The notes beneath the pieces were generated by a model. It saw only the letters and a program-made list of their open reading frames with translations, had not been told where the DNA came from and did not search any database. A stretch of 64,000 nucleotides of DNA. Source: Mytilus trossulus. Its lineage: Eukaryota; Mollusca; Bivalvia; Mytilida; Mytilidae. The position numbers and the translations under genes were made by a program. This document shows, piece by piece, positions 11,261-22,600 of this stretch (its first letter is position 1; the number at the start of each line of letters is the position of its first letter). The stretch covers positions 36,532,692-36,596,691 of the forward strand of contig NC_086380.1 in assembly GCF_036588685.1 (NCBI RefSeq), in the 5' to 3' direction.

Positions 11261-11767
11261 AAAAACCTTGCAGCTGAGTAAATAATGACAAACACAGGCT
11301 ACATTTGAGAAAAATAACTGAAAAGATTTTACCTATTTTTTGCCGTCGCCATATAGGGATCGTCGTAATTCCAGTTACGATTATCATTTTAACACCAGTG
11401 TGGAAAAAACCACATTTGCCAAAGCAACATCAAAGTATACAATAAAATATGTGGCACATTTTTAAAACAAAAAAAAACACAAAATAAAAATAAAAATACG
11501 CAATAAAAGTTGAAAAAGTAAAATCACAAGATTACTGAACTCCGAGGAAAATTCAAAACGGAAGGTCCCTAATCAAATGGAAGACCCGAAATGTTATGTT
11601 CTTGCATGGTGTTTTATAACAATTACGATACACATTCAATCCAATTGCCTGTAAATGTATCTTGTATTTCGTGTTTCTAAAGATTTTAATTTAATCCTTT
11701 TAAGAAAGTGAAGATAGAGATTATTTCTTCTTTTTATCATAATAACTTTTCAAATATTTAATTATAG
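11261..11767. other. Intergenic or intron with repeat scraps
   Basis: No exon is recognised. Bases 11535-11590 contain ACTCCGAGGAAAATTCAAA and GGTCCCTAATCAAATGG, a dispersed fragment also found near 13960, 19980 and 49095. Confidence 0.45.
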
Positions 11768-11903
11768 CTTCGCAAATATGGATTCAGCAAAATTGATGCC
11801 CTGGAACCTTCAATTGGGATGTTAAATCTAGCGAGGAAAAGAAATTTGTACAGAAACTGTTACAACTGTTACCTGACAAACGATGCAATACCAGATGTCA
11901 AAG
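11768..11903 (+). CDS. METTL27-like exon, SAM-binding part
   Basis: A 136-nt exon between acceptor TTATAG and donor GTATTA. It encodes LRKYGFSKIDALEPS, NLARKRNLY and NCYLTNDAIPDVK, matching the family's order of ribose-binding acidic strand, helix with A-R-x-x-x-x-Y, and a short loop. Confidence 0.65.
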
Positions 11904-12828
11904 GTATTAGATTACATTCTGTTCTTTGATTGCTCTGTAAACAAAGCCGTGTTCTAAACAAAATGCTACTACATTTTACATTTTTTAAACATTATTAAAA
12001 TAACAACTAAAATACATGTGCAGGACGTTACAACTAAAATAGCTTTCTTCAGTTGTATTTTGGACTATACTGTAGATTAGTATGGATATTTCTGTTGGTG
12101 TTGCTTGCTACAACATCGACAAAAATCAATCTTCAATTACGTTGTTTGATTTGTAAATTTTTCAGTATTAAGAAACGATTGTTTTTTATGACAATGGCTA
12201 CCTTCTAACGTGTCTAATATGTAGACGATTTTGTTCTTATTATGTTTTGTACATATATAGGTCAGCTTTATATCGTGTATTATAAATATATCCGCTATAA
12301 ATATGAGCTAACAGGACCAAACAGTATTGTTGTAAAAGTTTTACAATTTTGAATAAATATTTTAACAAACGTTAACGAAAAAGCGCTTTCTTTCTGCCTT
12401 CAGCAAAGAGACCAAAATAACGTAAATTTGTTAGACTGAGCACGGTAAAATTAATCAGCATAAACATTCTTTTGATATACCCCTTTACCTTACCTGTGTG
12501 ATTTTTAGTCCTACTCGGACCTATAACTTTAACCGACTTGACATCTTTTAATGATCACTTTAGCCGACTCGACATTTTTTAATGATCACAAGTGCAAAAT
12601 TGTATTATTAAAAATAAAAATATTTTTAACAGAATTTGCAACGAGAAGAGCGCGACATGATGGACATTTGAGTTTTTTCTTATGTTTTTTTTTTTTTTTT
12701 TTTTTTTAGATCTGTCTATCAATTTATAAGGGATTTGAGGGATTGTAAGCTATGAACAAAAGGCTCGGTAATGCATTGTATTACATTCAGTTTTTGGTTA
12801 TATGTAAGAGATGTATTTACATTTTTAG

Positions 12829-12920
12829 GTTGCTTTGATTGTGTTTTAACATATGGATGTTTTGTACCCGGACATCTTCCTACTGATACCCTGAATGAAG
12901 TTTACGGTTTACGAAGAAAG
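12829..12920 (+). CDS. METTL27-like exon, GCFVPGH part
   Basis: A 92-nt exon between TTTTTAG and GTATAA. It encodes GCFDCVLTYGCFVPGHLPTD then TLNEVYGLRRK. The V-P-G-H motif after the central strand is typical of the METTL27 family. Confidence 0.65.
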
Positions 12921-13575
12921 GTATAATTTAAACATGTTAGGACCAATAAAGCTATTGAACATACAGTTATATATTATTGCATATGGTAAACATACACAAT
13001 AAAAAAAAGTGCGTAACATACAAGTAGGGAATATTCAATATACTAACTTTTATTTGATGATGTGTGCACGATTTTAGTTTTCTATATAGTTAAGTAAAAA
13101 AACCACGTTTATGTGCACTTAATTAAGTATTAGTGTGTCTTTAACTCAATGGTACAATGTAAATCCTGACAGATAAGGCACTTCTATTGTTAACAAACGC
13201 ACGCTGGACTAAAAGTGATCAGTTCTTTACATTATGGATGCTGTCTTCTTGTCACAGTGCAATCATTTATGTTGCTTAAGGGGGAATACATTGGTTCAGG
13301 GAGATAACTCTTCAAATCAGTTCTGCGTTTGTAAAAGCCAAGTCTCATCAATGTAGTTTAGGCATTTACCTGAAGAAGATTTGAAACCTAGAAGCTTAGT
13401 ATATATTGATGAACATGGTTGACACAAGCGTGCTCATGATTTTAAGAGTTATTTCCCTTAACCTAGGTCTTCCTCCTTAAATAGTTACCAGCTTTGTATC
13501 TGCATATATGACTCTTTTTGTTAATTCTTTGTCAAACATAATTAACTGAATGAAGTTTAACATGATATTTTTCAG

Positions 13576-13754
13576 ATGGTAAAATTGTAATAACCAAGAG
13601 AGCAAACTACGGTGAGCCGCAATATGAGCAGTCTTTAATATCTGTAATGGACGAGTTGGAAGTAAATGGTAAATGGAAGAAGACATTAGAAATACCAATT
13701 CCTAGTTATTGTTATAATAACTTAGGAGTGACCTATGTATTCACTGTTATATAA
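13576..13754 (+). CDS. METTL27-like terminal exon
   Basis: The frame with continuous homology begins one base out of register with the previous exon. It reads DGKIVITKRANYG, then SVMDELEVNGKWKK and ends YVFTVI and TAA. The K-I-V-I-T strand and the D-x-L-E-x-x-G-x-W helix match the C-terminal end of the family. Confidence 0.6.
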
Positions 13755-13939
13755 AATAAAAATATGTATTGCGTATCAAAAAATTATATGTAAATTTCAT
13801 GAATAAAGAAGATGTATTATTTGTGTCTCTTTTTGAAAGTCATTTGACAAATAGAAAGAGTTCAATATATCAATTTTATCGGTTTTTACCAGAAAATTGT
13901 GTTTTTCATTGTTATAAAAATTAGCCATGCCTTTACAAA

Positions 13940-14115
13940 GTAAAATAAAAAAAAAGACCTCCAAGGAAAATTCAAACGAAAGTCCCTAATCAAATGCCAA
14001 ATTTAAAAGCTTAGACACACGAAACGAAAGGAAATCATTTGCATGTTAATGACTTGGTAGATGCGTTTACTTATGAGGAAAATGGTGGGTTAAACCTGGT
14101 TTTACAACGTTTTGT
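13940..14115 (+). repeat. Dispersed mussel repeat fragment
   Basis: Contains AGTCCCTAATCAAATGCC, AATGACTTGGTAGATGCG and AAATGGTGGGTTAAACCTGG. Related pieces lie at 11535, 19965-20115, 34935 and 49080-49215, and in reverse at 31975-32180. Confidence 0.6.
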
Positions 14116-14149
14116 TTTTATCACTATAACAAAAAATGTGTCTATAGAT

Positions 14150-14575
14150 CACGAATGCATTATTCGCACTATAATTTTCTATGGACAGTGTAATTGGGGT
14201 CAAAACAACTCTAATTTGACATTTAAATGAAGAAGAAAAAATATATTATAGGGAACATGTGTAGTAAGTTTCAGCTCGGTCGGAGTTTAACTTCATAGTA
14301 AACTACTCTGACAAAAAACTTAAACCTGAAGCGGTCACTATCATAATCATTTCATACTTTCTATTGACTTTGAAATTGGGATCAAAACTTAAATTTGGCA
14401 CTAACATTAGAAAGCTCATCTCCTACGAAACATGTGTACCACGTTTTCAGTTCCACTTCAACAAACTACCTTGACCAAAAACTTTAACCCGAAGAATGGG
14501 ACAGACGAATAGACGAAAGAACGAACGTTCGCTTAGAGCGTAAAACATAATGCCCCTATGAGGGATATGAAATAA
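14150..14575 (-). repeat. Bivalve repeat with CATAATGCCCC end, reverse copy
   Basis: Reverse complement of the repeat at 15703-16160. It contains CAAACTACCTTGACCAAAAA and ends CATAATGCCCCTATGAGG. There is no coding potential; open frames at 14447-14840 are translations of this AT-rich repeat. Confidence 0.65.
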
Positions 14576-14579
14576 AAAA

Positions 14580-15600
14580 ACTGTCGAAAAAAAAATGGAA
14601 TATAAAAAATCGATACACATAAAACGAAATGAAAATTGAAGAAAAAAACACAATAAAATTACCATAACACATGCAATAGCACAATGGCCCCATATATAGA
14701 TACTGAGCCATGCAAATATAATAAAATAGATTTGTTAGGTTAATGATAGACAATGACAAATATAAAAGAACACTATAGCATGTAATTAATATGATAAAAT
14801 AGGTCAGTACGTAGAATATACAGGTCAAGGTCATCATCAATTATTTGTGAACATGATACGGATTATATATCAACTAGGTCTTGATTGGTTTTCTTTTTTT
14901 TTTACAAAAAAAGACAACACGTTTTTTGACATAGCCCTGGTTCATCAAATGTCTGCTTATGAGATGTTGAATAAAGTCTTAGAGTAGTAGCTGCAAGCTA
15001 TCGCTTGTCAAATGAGTTGCAATTATGCAGGTGAAGTTGATATATTGACGCTTAAGTTGGGAAAATAAATAATTACAAAATCAAATTCGTCTCATTTGTC
15101 ATAGATTGTGGTACTGAGTTGACCGCTGATGTCAAATTTGATATGTAATTCTTAAAATGAGGCGGACAAAGCCGTGTTTATTGTTTCTTTTTCTAGTTCA
15201 TACGTTTTGACATGTAAGGCATTACATTTATCTGAAATCTATGAACCCTGGATGAAATTGATGTGCAAAAATAGTTTCGGTTAATAGTTTTGTAAATTAT
15301 ACTTAAAGACCAAAACAGCCTATTGTTTATGCGCATCAACTAACGCAACTTGGTAGTGACATAAAAGCTCTATGTCGTTGTTTCTAGCAATGAAAGAACG
15401 TCAAATTGTAACGTCCTATTTCGCGTTTTTCACGGATTCCAACATGGTGTACGCTTAAAAATACGTCTCCCAAGAAAAGAGGAATAAAGTGTCGAGCTGA
15501 TATCTTGTGGAAATTGAACACAAATGGACACAAAAGATACTACACTACATGTACATTTAACCTTCGTTCAAATGAAAAATAATAAAATGTAAATTTTGAT
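14580..15600. other. Intergenic, no gene seen
   Basis: AT-rich sequence with no exon-like segment or repeat structure I can support. Confidence 0.45.
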
Positions 15601-15609
15601 CTAGACTTT

Positions 15610-16875
15610 TAGCATTTGCGCCGAACTGCATTTAATTTATTTTTTATTCTTTCACATGCGTAGATTTTGTCTTATTTTTGCGCCGATCGGCATTTCATCT
15701 TTTTTATGCCCCACCTACGATAGTAGAGGGGCATTATGTTTTCTGGTATGTGCGTCAGTTCGTCCTTCCGTCTGTCCTTCCGTCCGTTCGTCCCGCTTCC
15801 GAAGTTTTTTGGTCAAGGTAGTTTTTGATGAAGTTGAAGTCCAATCAACTTGAAACTCAGTACACATGTGCCCTATGATATGATCTTTTTAATTCTAATG
15901 CCCAATTAGTGTTTTGATCCCAATTTAACGGTTCACTGAACATAGAAAATGATAGTGCAAATTTCTGGTTTAAGTTCTTGGTCAAGGTAGTTTTTGATGA
16001 AGTTGAAGTCCAATCAACTTGAAACTTAGTATACATGTTACCTGTGATATGATCTTTTTAATTTAAATGCCAAATTAGAGTTTTTACCCCATTTTCACGG
16101 TCCACTAAACACAGAAAATGATAGTGCGAGTGAGGCAGTCGTGTACTATGGACACATTCTTGTTTATCTTTCACTTGCGAAGATTTAGGCTTTCGTTTGC
16201 GCCGATTGTATACATGTTAATTAGATAGGCGAAAGTTATTGTTATGTCCAAATTATTAGCATTTTATTTCTGTGCGTCCGTTCGTCCGTCTGTTCCGCTT
16301 CAGGTTTAAGTTTTTGGTTAAATGATTTTGTCAAGGTAGTTTTTGATGAAGTAACTTAAAAAACTTAGTACACATGTTCCTTATGATATAATCCTTCAAA
16401 TTATAATGTCAATTTTTCTAATATTTCCAAAATTGAGTATTCAGAAGGTTAGGCCGATAAACAATTATTCCTAGAAGTTTTGACATACTGGCAACGTATG
16501 CACGAAACTGATGTCTGGATGATTCTCGTAAAATAATGTCCGATCTTGCAATGAAGTTAAAAAAAATTTACACTGCTTATTTGACAAAATCTTATAGAAC
16601 AAATAAAATTATGACAAAAGGTCATTGTCGTTTGTCATTTATTTTATTTCAAATTGTCTTAAGGAGAAATGATAAACATTTCGCCTGATCTCACTGAAGC
16701 GTACAACTAATTTCCTAATGTATGTAGGTCAACACTTTAATAAGCTTGTTTGTATATTTTGTATAATTATATTTTGATCGGCGTTCTGCATTTGCGCCGA
16801 TCTGCATTTCATTTGCACCGATTTTTTCTTTCATTTGCGCCGATATATTTTTTATTTGCCCTGATTTTTTTACAG
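15610..16875 (+). repeat. TTTGCGCCGAT-rich low-copy array interrupted by a repeat
   Basis: Short imperfect repeats of TTTGCGCCGATCGGCATTTC type occur at 15612-15700, 16165-16210 and 16780-16875. The two 15.7-16.4 kb bivalve repeats lie between them, as if inserted into an older array. Confidence 0.5.
15703..16160 (+). repeat. Bivalve repeat starting ATGCCCCACCTACGATAG
   Basis: Begins with a small hairpin (TGCCCCACCTAC ... GTAGAGGGGCA), then a TCCGTCCGTTCGTCC-type run. Two internal copies (about 170-bp period) of GTCAAGGTAGTTTTTGATGA follow. A third partial copy is at about 16260-16400. The reverse copy is at 14150-14575. Confidence 0.65.
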
Positions 16876-17099
16876 GCAAATTATAGGTACATGTAAGTTA
16901 CTGGTGAATGTTATTTTTCATTTATCATCATAGACCTCTTCCGTTAGCCAGTTGTACAAATGTTATGAATTGTCAATCATTTGGGATAGCCATTTACCAA
17001 TGTCACTTGTTTTGTCTTTATACACTGTATTCACACATCAAGTCTAATATAGCCAAATACTCTGTAAGTTAGCCAGTGCAATCTTTCTTTTTTTGTTGT

Positions 17100-17370
17100 A
17101 AAAAATCAATTATTTTGCTAATTAGGGACCAAGGACAAAAACAGACTTTCAAATGTTTGCACCTGTCCTAAGTCAGGAATCTGATGTACAGTAGTTGTCG
17201 TTTGTTTATGTAATATATACGTGTTTCTCGTTTCTCGTTTTGTTTATATAGATTAGACCGTTGGTTCCTTGTTGAAGGCCGTACTTTAACCTATAATGGT
17301 TTAATTTTTAAATTGTTATTTGGATGGAGAGTTGTCTCATTGGCACTCACACCACATCTTCCTATATCTA
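17100..17370 (+). repeat. Retroelement 3'-end fragment
   Basis: Contains GCACCTGTCCTAAGTCAGGA, GTTGAAGGCCGTACTTTAAC and GAGAGTTGTCTCATTGGCA. These are the same blocks found in antisense at 44860-45270 and partly at 29870-29995. It is interpreted as the 3' tail of the window's RT-bearing element. Confidence 0.6.
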
Positions 17371-17399
17371 TTTCATAATAAAAGCGGAGTGAAATGTTA

Positions 17400-18077
17400 T
17401 TTCAAACAATTTTCCATTCCGACGGATGGTGTTACCGAAGGTTTTAAATATTGTGCGGCAACATCATCATAAGATCTGATGCGATACATACATTTAATAT
17501 CTTGTATTACCGGATAATAAAGTAGGTGAATATACATGTAGTTGTTATTCTTGGAAATTTGAATGTTTGTTCCAAACGTCCAATAAGCGATTTTTTTCAA
17601 ATAGTGCGCCAGCAAGGAAAGAATGTACTATGACGTCAGATGCAATGGGACTTTCCTTTTTGAATTTTCCTCGGAGTTTAGTATTTTTGTGTTTTTACTT
17701 TTTTTTTTATGAAGAAAGACAACTCTTTTCTGCAAAACGAAATAGAAAAAAACATGAAAATCACTGATAACTTTTTTGAAAGGTCGGTGACATACACTTC
17801 TTTTGGCTTTATTTTGAAATTACACATGGCACTTTCCTTCTTGAAATTTTTATGAAGAAATCACTGGTTGATATTTTTTAATATTGAAAACGTTATTCAT
17901 CTTTACGTTTTATTTTTGACGGGAATGAAATAAATCATATATTTAAAGATCAAAACAATATGAGTCTTAAACTCTTAAACCTGTATTTGATAGACACAAA
18001 TCTACTGTTTAACGTGAAACAAGAATTATGCTTGTAGGTTTGATATGAAGGATTTTTTTGAGAGTTTAGATAACAAG
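17400..18077. other. Intergenic, no gene seen
   Basis: No exon is recognised. A short TTCCTCGGAGTTTAGTATTTTTGTG piece near 17665 belongs to a repeat also present at about 3465, 24350 and 32130. Confidence 0.45.
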
Positions 18078-18231
18078 CAAATTTATGCTAATATTTGGGA
18101 AAACACGAAACTGAGGTTGCTATAGTGACAAATTTATGCTAATATTCGGGAAAACACGAAACTTAGGTTGCTTTAGTGACAAATTTATGCTAATATTCGG
18201 GAAAACACGAAACTGAGGTTGCTATAGTGAC
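18078..18231. repeat. 51-bp tandem repeat, three copies
   Basis: Three adjacent units of exactly 51-bp period, each with AAATTTATGCTAATATT, GGGAAAACACGAAACT and AGGTTGCT. Only one or two substitutions separate the units. Confidence 0.9.
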
Positions 18232-18359
18232 AAAACTAAGTCGGTGACCCCCAATTTTTTTAATCATATTTTGTTCCTCAAATCATGAAATACCTTCACA
18301 CAAAATTTTAAAGAAAAATCACTTTTAGAAATGAATAGGCTGTTTGGTCTTTAAGTCTG

Positions 18360-18969
18360 CATTCATTTGTTTAATAACAACGGTATAGGTTAACTGGTCA
18401 GAATAACAGTCTTCCAGCGAATATTACTATTTTGAAATAAATAAAACTGTTACATCTGGGATTTTTGTGTGTAAAAATGCTTTTAAGGATTGACTTTGAT
18501 ATTTCTGTCTATGTGGAAATAACATAAAACATAACAATTTCAAGGTTGAATCATTGTATGATGTCATGATACTATTAAACTTTTAGATAATACTACACTA
18601 TTTCTCTACGAGAATGCAAACTGCACAATTTAGATAAAAATACATTTATTTTGTTTTAAAAGCCTATTACAATGTATTAAAAAAGTGAATTGATGCTTAT
18701 ATTTCAAACTTAATTTTAATGTTTAATGTTAAGTTTAATTTGACATAAATTTTAAATGTCAGTTACCGCAATTGTAGAAAATATAGTTGGTGAAGTTATC
18801 AAAATAAATTGCAGAATCGTGCGTCTGTACATTTACTGGGTTCATAAGTGAGACAGTTAGGCATTATAAGATTTTATCAAAATGTATAATATTCAAAATA
18901 CATTAAGATAATATCTATTGTAATATTGTTATAATTTAAAAAAAAGAAAAGATAGTAGCTATTTGAACA
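18360..18969 (+). promoter_or_regulatory. Gene B upstream region, conserved with gene C
   Basis: No coding sequence. It matches 30800-31350 upstream of gene C in patches such as TTGAATCATTGTATGA and ACTTTTAGATAATACTA, so the two paralogs share several hundred bases of distal flank. Confidence 0.6.
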
Positions 18970-19057
18970 AACATCACGCCGCCACGTTTAACACAATTAC
19001 AATTGATTGCTAACCTTTTGGAAATTTGCTGATTCGTTACGCAGTACATATATAAAA
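18970..19057 (+). promoter_or_regulatory. Gene B core promoter with TATA box
   Basis: A block nearly identical to 31351-31437: ATCACGCC-CCACGTTTA, CACAATTACAATTGATTGCT and GCTGATTCG. It ends in TATATAAAA (19049-19057). In C the equivalent is CATATATCAAA, a weaker TATA. Conservation between diverged paralogs points to functional promoter elements; no specific factor is assigned. Confidence 0.65.
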
Positions 19058-19077
19058 CAGCACCATGAGAGTTAAGT

Positions 19078-19110
19078 TCAAGCAGCAACGAAGACTATAG
19101 GAGGACTCAG
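19078..19110 (+). other. Gene B non-coding first exon (5' UTR)
   Basis: Begins about 25-30 bases after the TATA box (exact start unknown) and ends GACTCAG before donor GTAGGC. It shares CAGCAACGAAG-like sequence with the gene C leader, which ends at 31483. An intron to 19603 follows. Confidence 0.5.
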
Positions 19111-19606
19111 GTAGGCATAAAGTGTTTATTTGCAAATGATTAAAAACATTCTGTTTTATCTTTTAAGATATAACATTTTACTGCCATTTAACTGCCGATG
19201 ATGTGTATTTCAGTGATTCTTAAAATGCACAAGTAATTTATCTCCTGTGTATGTGTTGCACAAATAACGTATTGCCTAGTTCTTAATATGATGTGTTCTA
19301 ATGTTTATCTTTTTAACCAAGGAAGGCTGTTCGCGTCAAAACTATATGGTTTTGTGATGGACCTATTAACAATAAAGAAATGTACAGTAAGGGGTAGTAC
19401 CTACAAATGTGTCTTCTTTGCGGTAAAGATGCGGACTAAATACTTTGACGCTACCCACATGAACCATACACTCTGTAAAACAGTTACTAGTATATAAAAT
19501 ACGTATGAAATATTTGTCACCTTAATGACAGTTATTTAATTTCAATAAATCTGCACTCTGATTCAAGTTGATATTAAAGAAAAACAATTTCACTGTTTTG
19601 TAGAGC

Positions 19607-19673
19607 ATGATGGCGTTTTCGACACTCTTCTGTGAAATATTGGTTCTTGGTATTTTGGCCGTAAAAGTGGCAG
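19607..19673 (+). CDS. Gene B signal-peptide exon
   Basis: Acceptor TTTTGTAG lies three bases upstream of ATGATG, and the donor is GTATGA. It encodes MMAFSTLFCEILVLGILAVKVA and ends in phase 1. The paralogous exon in C (32749-32824) has the same double ATG, the TLFCEI core and the same phase. Confidence 0.85.
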
Positions 19674-22600
19674 GTATGATTTTGATAAGAACGATTTATA
19701 AGAATGCCATGATATTCAATTTTAATAGCATTGAGGTACAAATTACATAATTAGTTGATGTCGAGTGATTAACGGTCAGTTGTTACATTGACATGTATTA
19801 AATACATTGTACCTGTATATGTGTCTTGGTTTTTTATAAACCGTTTGTCTTCCTTTCGGTAATGTCTGTGTGTATATATATAACCTTACTTTTAATATTC
19901 AAACACATAAGTGACAGCATGCTAAGGAATCCATATGTATTATCTTATGATACTTAAAAATAAATTAAAAAAATACAAAACTCCGAGGAAAATTGAAAAT
20001 GAAAAGACCGTAATCAATTGGTAAAATTAAAAGATAAACACACCAAACGAATGTTAAACAACTATCATATTCCTGAGAATGTACAGGCAAAACTGGTTTA
20101 ATAGCTAGCTGAAACTCCCACTTATATAAGTGGCATATCATCTCATTGTATTGACAACGATTTTTGAATAAAACAAACAGATAGAACAATGGAACATAAC
20201 AGGTAAAAATGTCAAATTATGAATACAGCAGGCAACATCAGTTATAATCTTAATCACCAACAGAAGCAAACAAATATATAACAAAGAAACACAAAATCTA
20301 ACGCATACTGATTTCATTGGTTTTCCAATAAAGCAAAAGAATGTAGGGACAATTTGGAGGGTATAGATTATACTGGAACGATAAATTCAACAGAAAATGG
20401 ACTGAAATGCAAAGATTGGTCAAACACAGATTCCAATATGACTCTGGACACACAAAGGCTGTTGGCAGATCAGCATAATTATTGTCGAAACCCTGATAGT
20501 GACCCATTTGGACCTTGGTGTTATACAACTGACGATGATACAGAATGGGAAACTTGCGATATTCCTTTTTGTGGTATGTGGTATACGCTTATTTTCCTTT
20601 TTCTTTTTTGGCCTTCCTTCCTTTTTTGTTACTGGTAATTCTATAGATTAACTGTATCAAATTAAAATATGATCAATAAATAAGATGTCCATATAACGTA
20701 GATTGAATATTCAATCATTACAACATGTGAAATAGACACTTGTTTGAGTGACAATGATGTTTTAACTGTAACCATTGTAACCATTTCTGTATTCATTAAA
20801 ATATCTTAGAATTAAAAATCCACCAAAATAATAATGGCCAGAATTTCGTATATTCTGTTGTCCCTTTATTGTGTAATTTTTCATCCGCGAAAGAACTTAT
20901 TATACAATGATATTACTGTGAATAAAACAAATAACAAGGGAATCACAAGTGCTTTGTTCTAACTGGACTTAATTTCATTTTTAATCACTGCTTTGTAGAA
21001 GATGTTGATGTCTCTCATTCCTTTTTTTTTTATTTAAAAAAAACACGACACAGTACAACTTTTTGGGACAAAATTGACACATATGAATATATGTGTTTGT
21101 TGTGTGTCCCATTCAATTATATAATTAACCTCTTTATAAAATATTCTGCATCAATTAATTTGTCAATTTTAAAACATTCTGCTAAAGTTTTACATACATT
21201 TAAACATTAATTACCTCTGGTCGAAATTTTTGAAATGTTAAGCATTTGTACAGTAGAAGTTTTGTTTGACTTAATGAAAATGATATTTTCCAACGATATA
21301 TAGGTATTTAAGAAAATTTTATGGCATGTCAGTAATTCAAGAATGGTAGTGCTTATCAATCTAAATGATATCATTTCTAGTCAAATAATCAATATTGTAA
21401 TGACGTCAAGGAATTCAAATCCACTAAAATTAATGATATGATGCCTGTATACATATTTTTTTGCAGAAGGAGCAAGCACCCCAGGTAAGATGACATTGTA
21501 AAGTATATCTCGACATATGGACTCGGGTGGGGGATTTGGGCTACTTTCTATACATAAAGTGATTGATCGTGCCGCTGAAATAGGACACCTTTTCAATCTA
21601 GAAAATATGTAAATAGGTCGTAAAAACTATAAGAGATATACGATAGTCAACGGAGGTGGACCGTCTCTCACTTCGCACGTGCACCCCCGCCAAAAAAAAC
21701 CTCTCATCTTATTTCTGTTTATAGTGTAAAACTAAGCTATAACTTTCATTTACCGAATAAGTCCCTTATAGCATTATCACAATCTTAACTGTCATATGAA
21801 TTATTCAATACATGCTATATTAATGTCGAACGTGGTGGATAACACCTGTTGTTATATCTTGGTACAACTTATACCTGTATGACAAAATTCAATTATATTG
21901 AAAGTGATGTGTGAGCAAAGCCCACATTCATAATAAGTAAAAATGTCAAAAGGTGAGGCACATCAGTCAACATTGTAGTATAATCCTAATTACTATAAAA
22001 CATATAACTTACACACATTAAGGTTAATGATGTATAATTTCGAACAACTATGCTATGACATCTATATAATGATAATTGTCTAGCAAATATCGGTATTATA
22101 TGATATAAGATTTGAAATGTCTATAATAAGATTGCTTGTTTACGTTACAAACAAAAATAAGAGAAATTGTAAACAGACAAGATTTTAGGCGATCTATAAC
22201 TGTTAAAAAAAATGTAATAACTGTATGATTTTGTCTCTTGAGGAGAGTTGTCTCATTTGGCAATCATATAATATCTTTTCTTTTAAGGTTACGTTTTTTA
22301 GTTGAATTTAAATGTTTGAACACAATGCATCTTTAATCCTTAACCTGTACATTTGTTAATACTAATCAGTTCGGTCTACCATGTAAGCATTCAATCATGT
22401 CTGTGGTGTTTAAATTATAATATTTTTAACATTTTAACTTCATTTTATTGAAATCCATCAGGATGGGCCTATTGGACACATGGCTGGCAAAAATTTGAAG
22501 ATTCGTGTTATCTAATCAAATACACAAAGGAAAATTGGTATGGGGCAAAGGTATAGTAAATCACTACGAAATTGTATGTCTATTGTTACAATTTGTTTGC

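Larger units (their letters stand above)
11768..13754 (+). pseudogene. METTL27-like (WBSCR27) methyltransferase, three 3' exons, probably broken
   Basis: Three exons of a class I SAM-dependent methyltransferase of the METTL27/WBSCR27 type: 11768-11903, 12829-12920 and 13576-13754 (TAA). Exon 1 gives RKYGFSKIDALEPSIGML, where the acidic GxDALEPS-like strand normally binds the SAM ribose. Exon 2 gives GCFDCVLTYGCFVPGHLP. Exon 3 gives DGKIVITKRANYGEP and the C terminus. The first junction is phase 1 and fits. At the second, exon 2 ends in phase 0 but exon 3 is open only if one extra base is supplied; read in phase 0 it meets TAA after four codons. The N-terminal exons with the glycine-rich SAM loop were not found upstream. 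It could be a decayed copy, or a gene using the weak internal donor at 12905 (G|GTTTAC). AATAAA signals follow at about 13757 and 13800. Confidence 0.65.
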
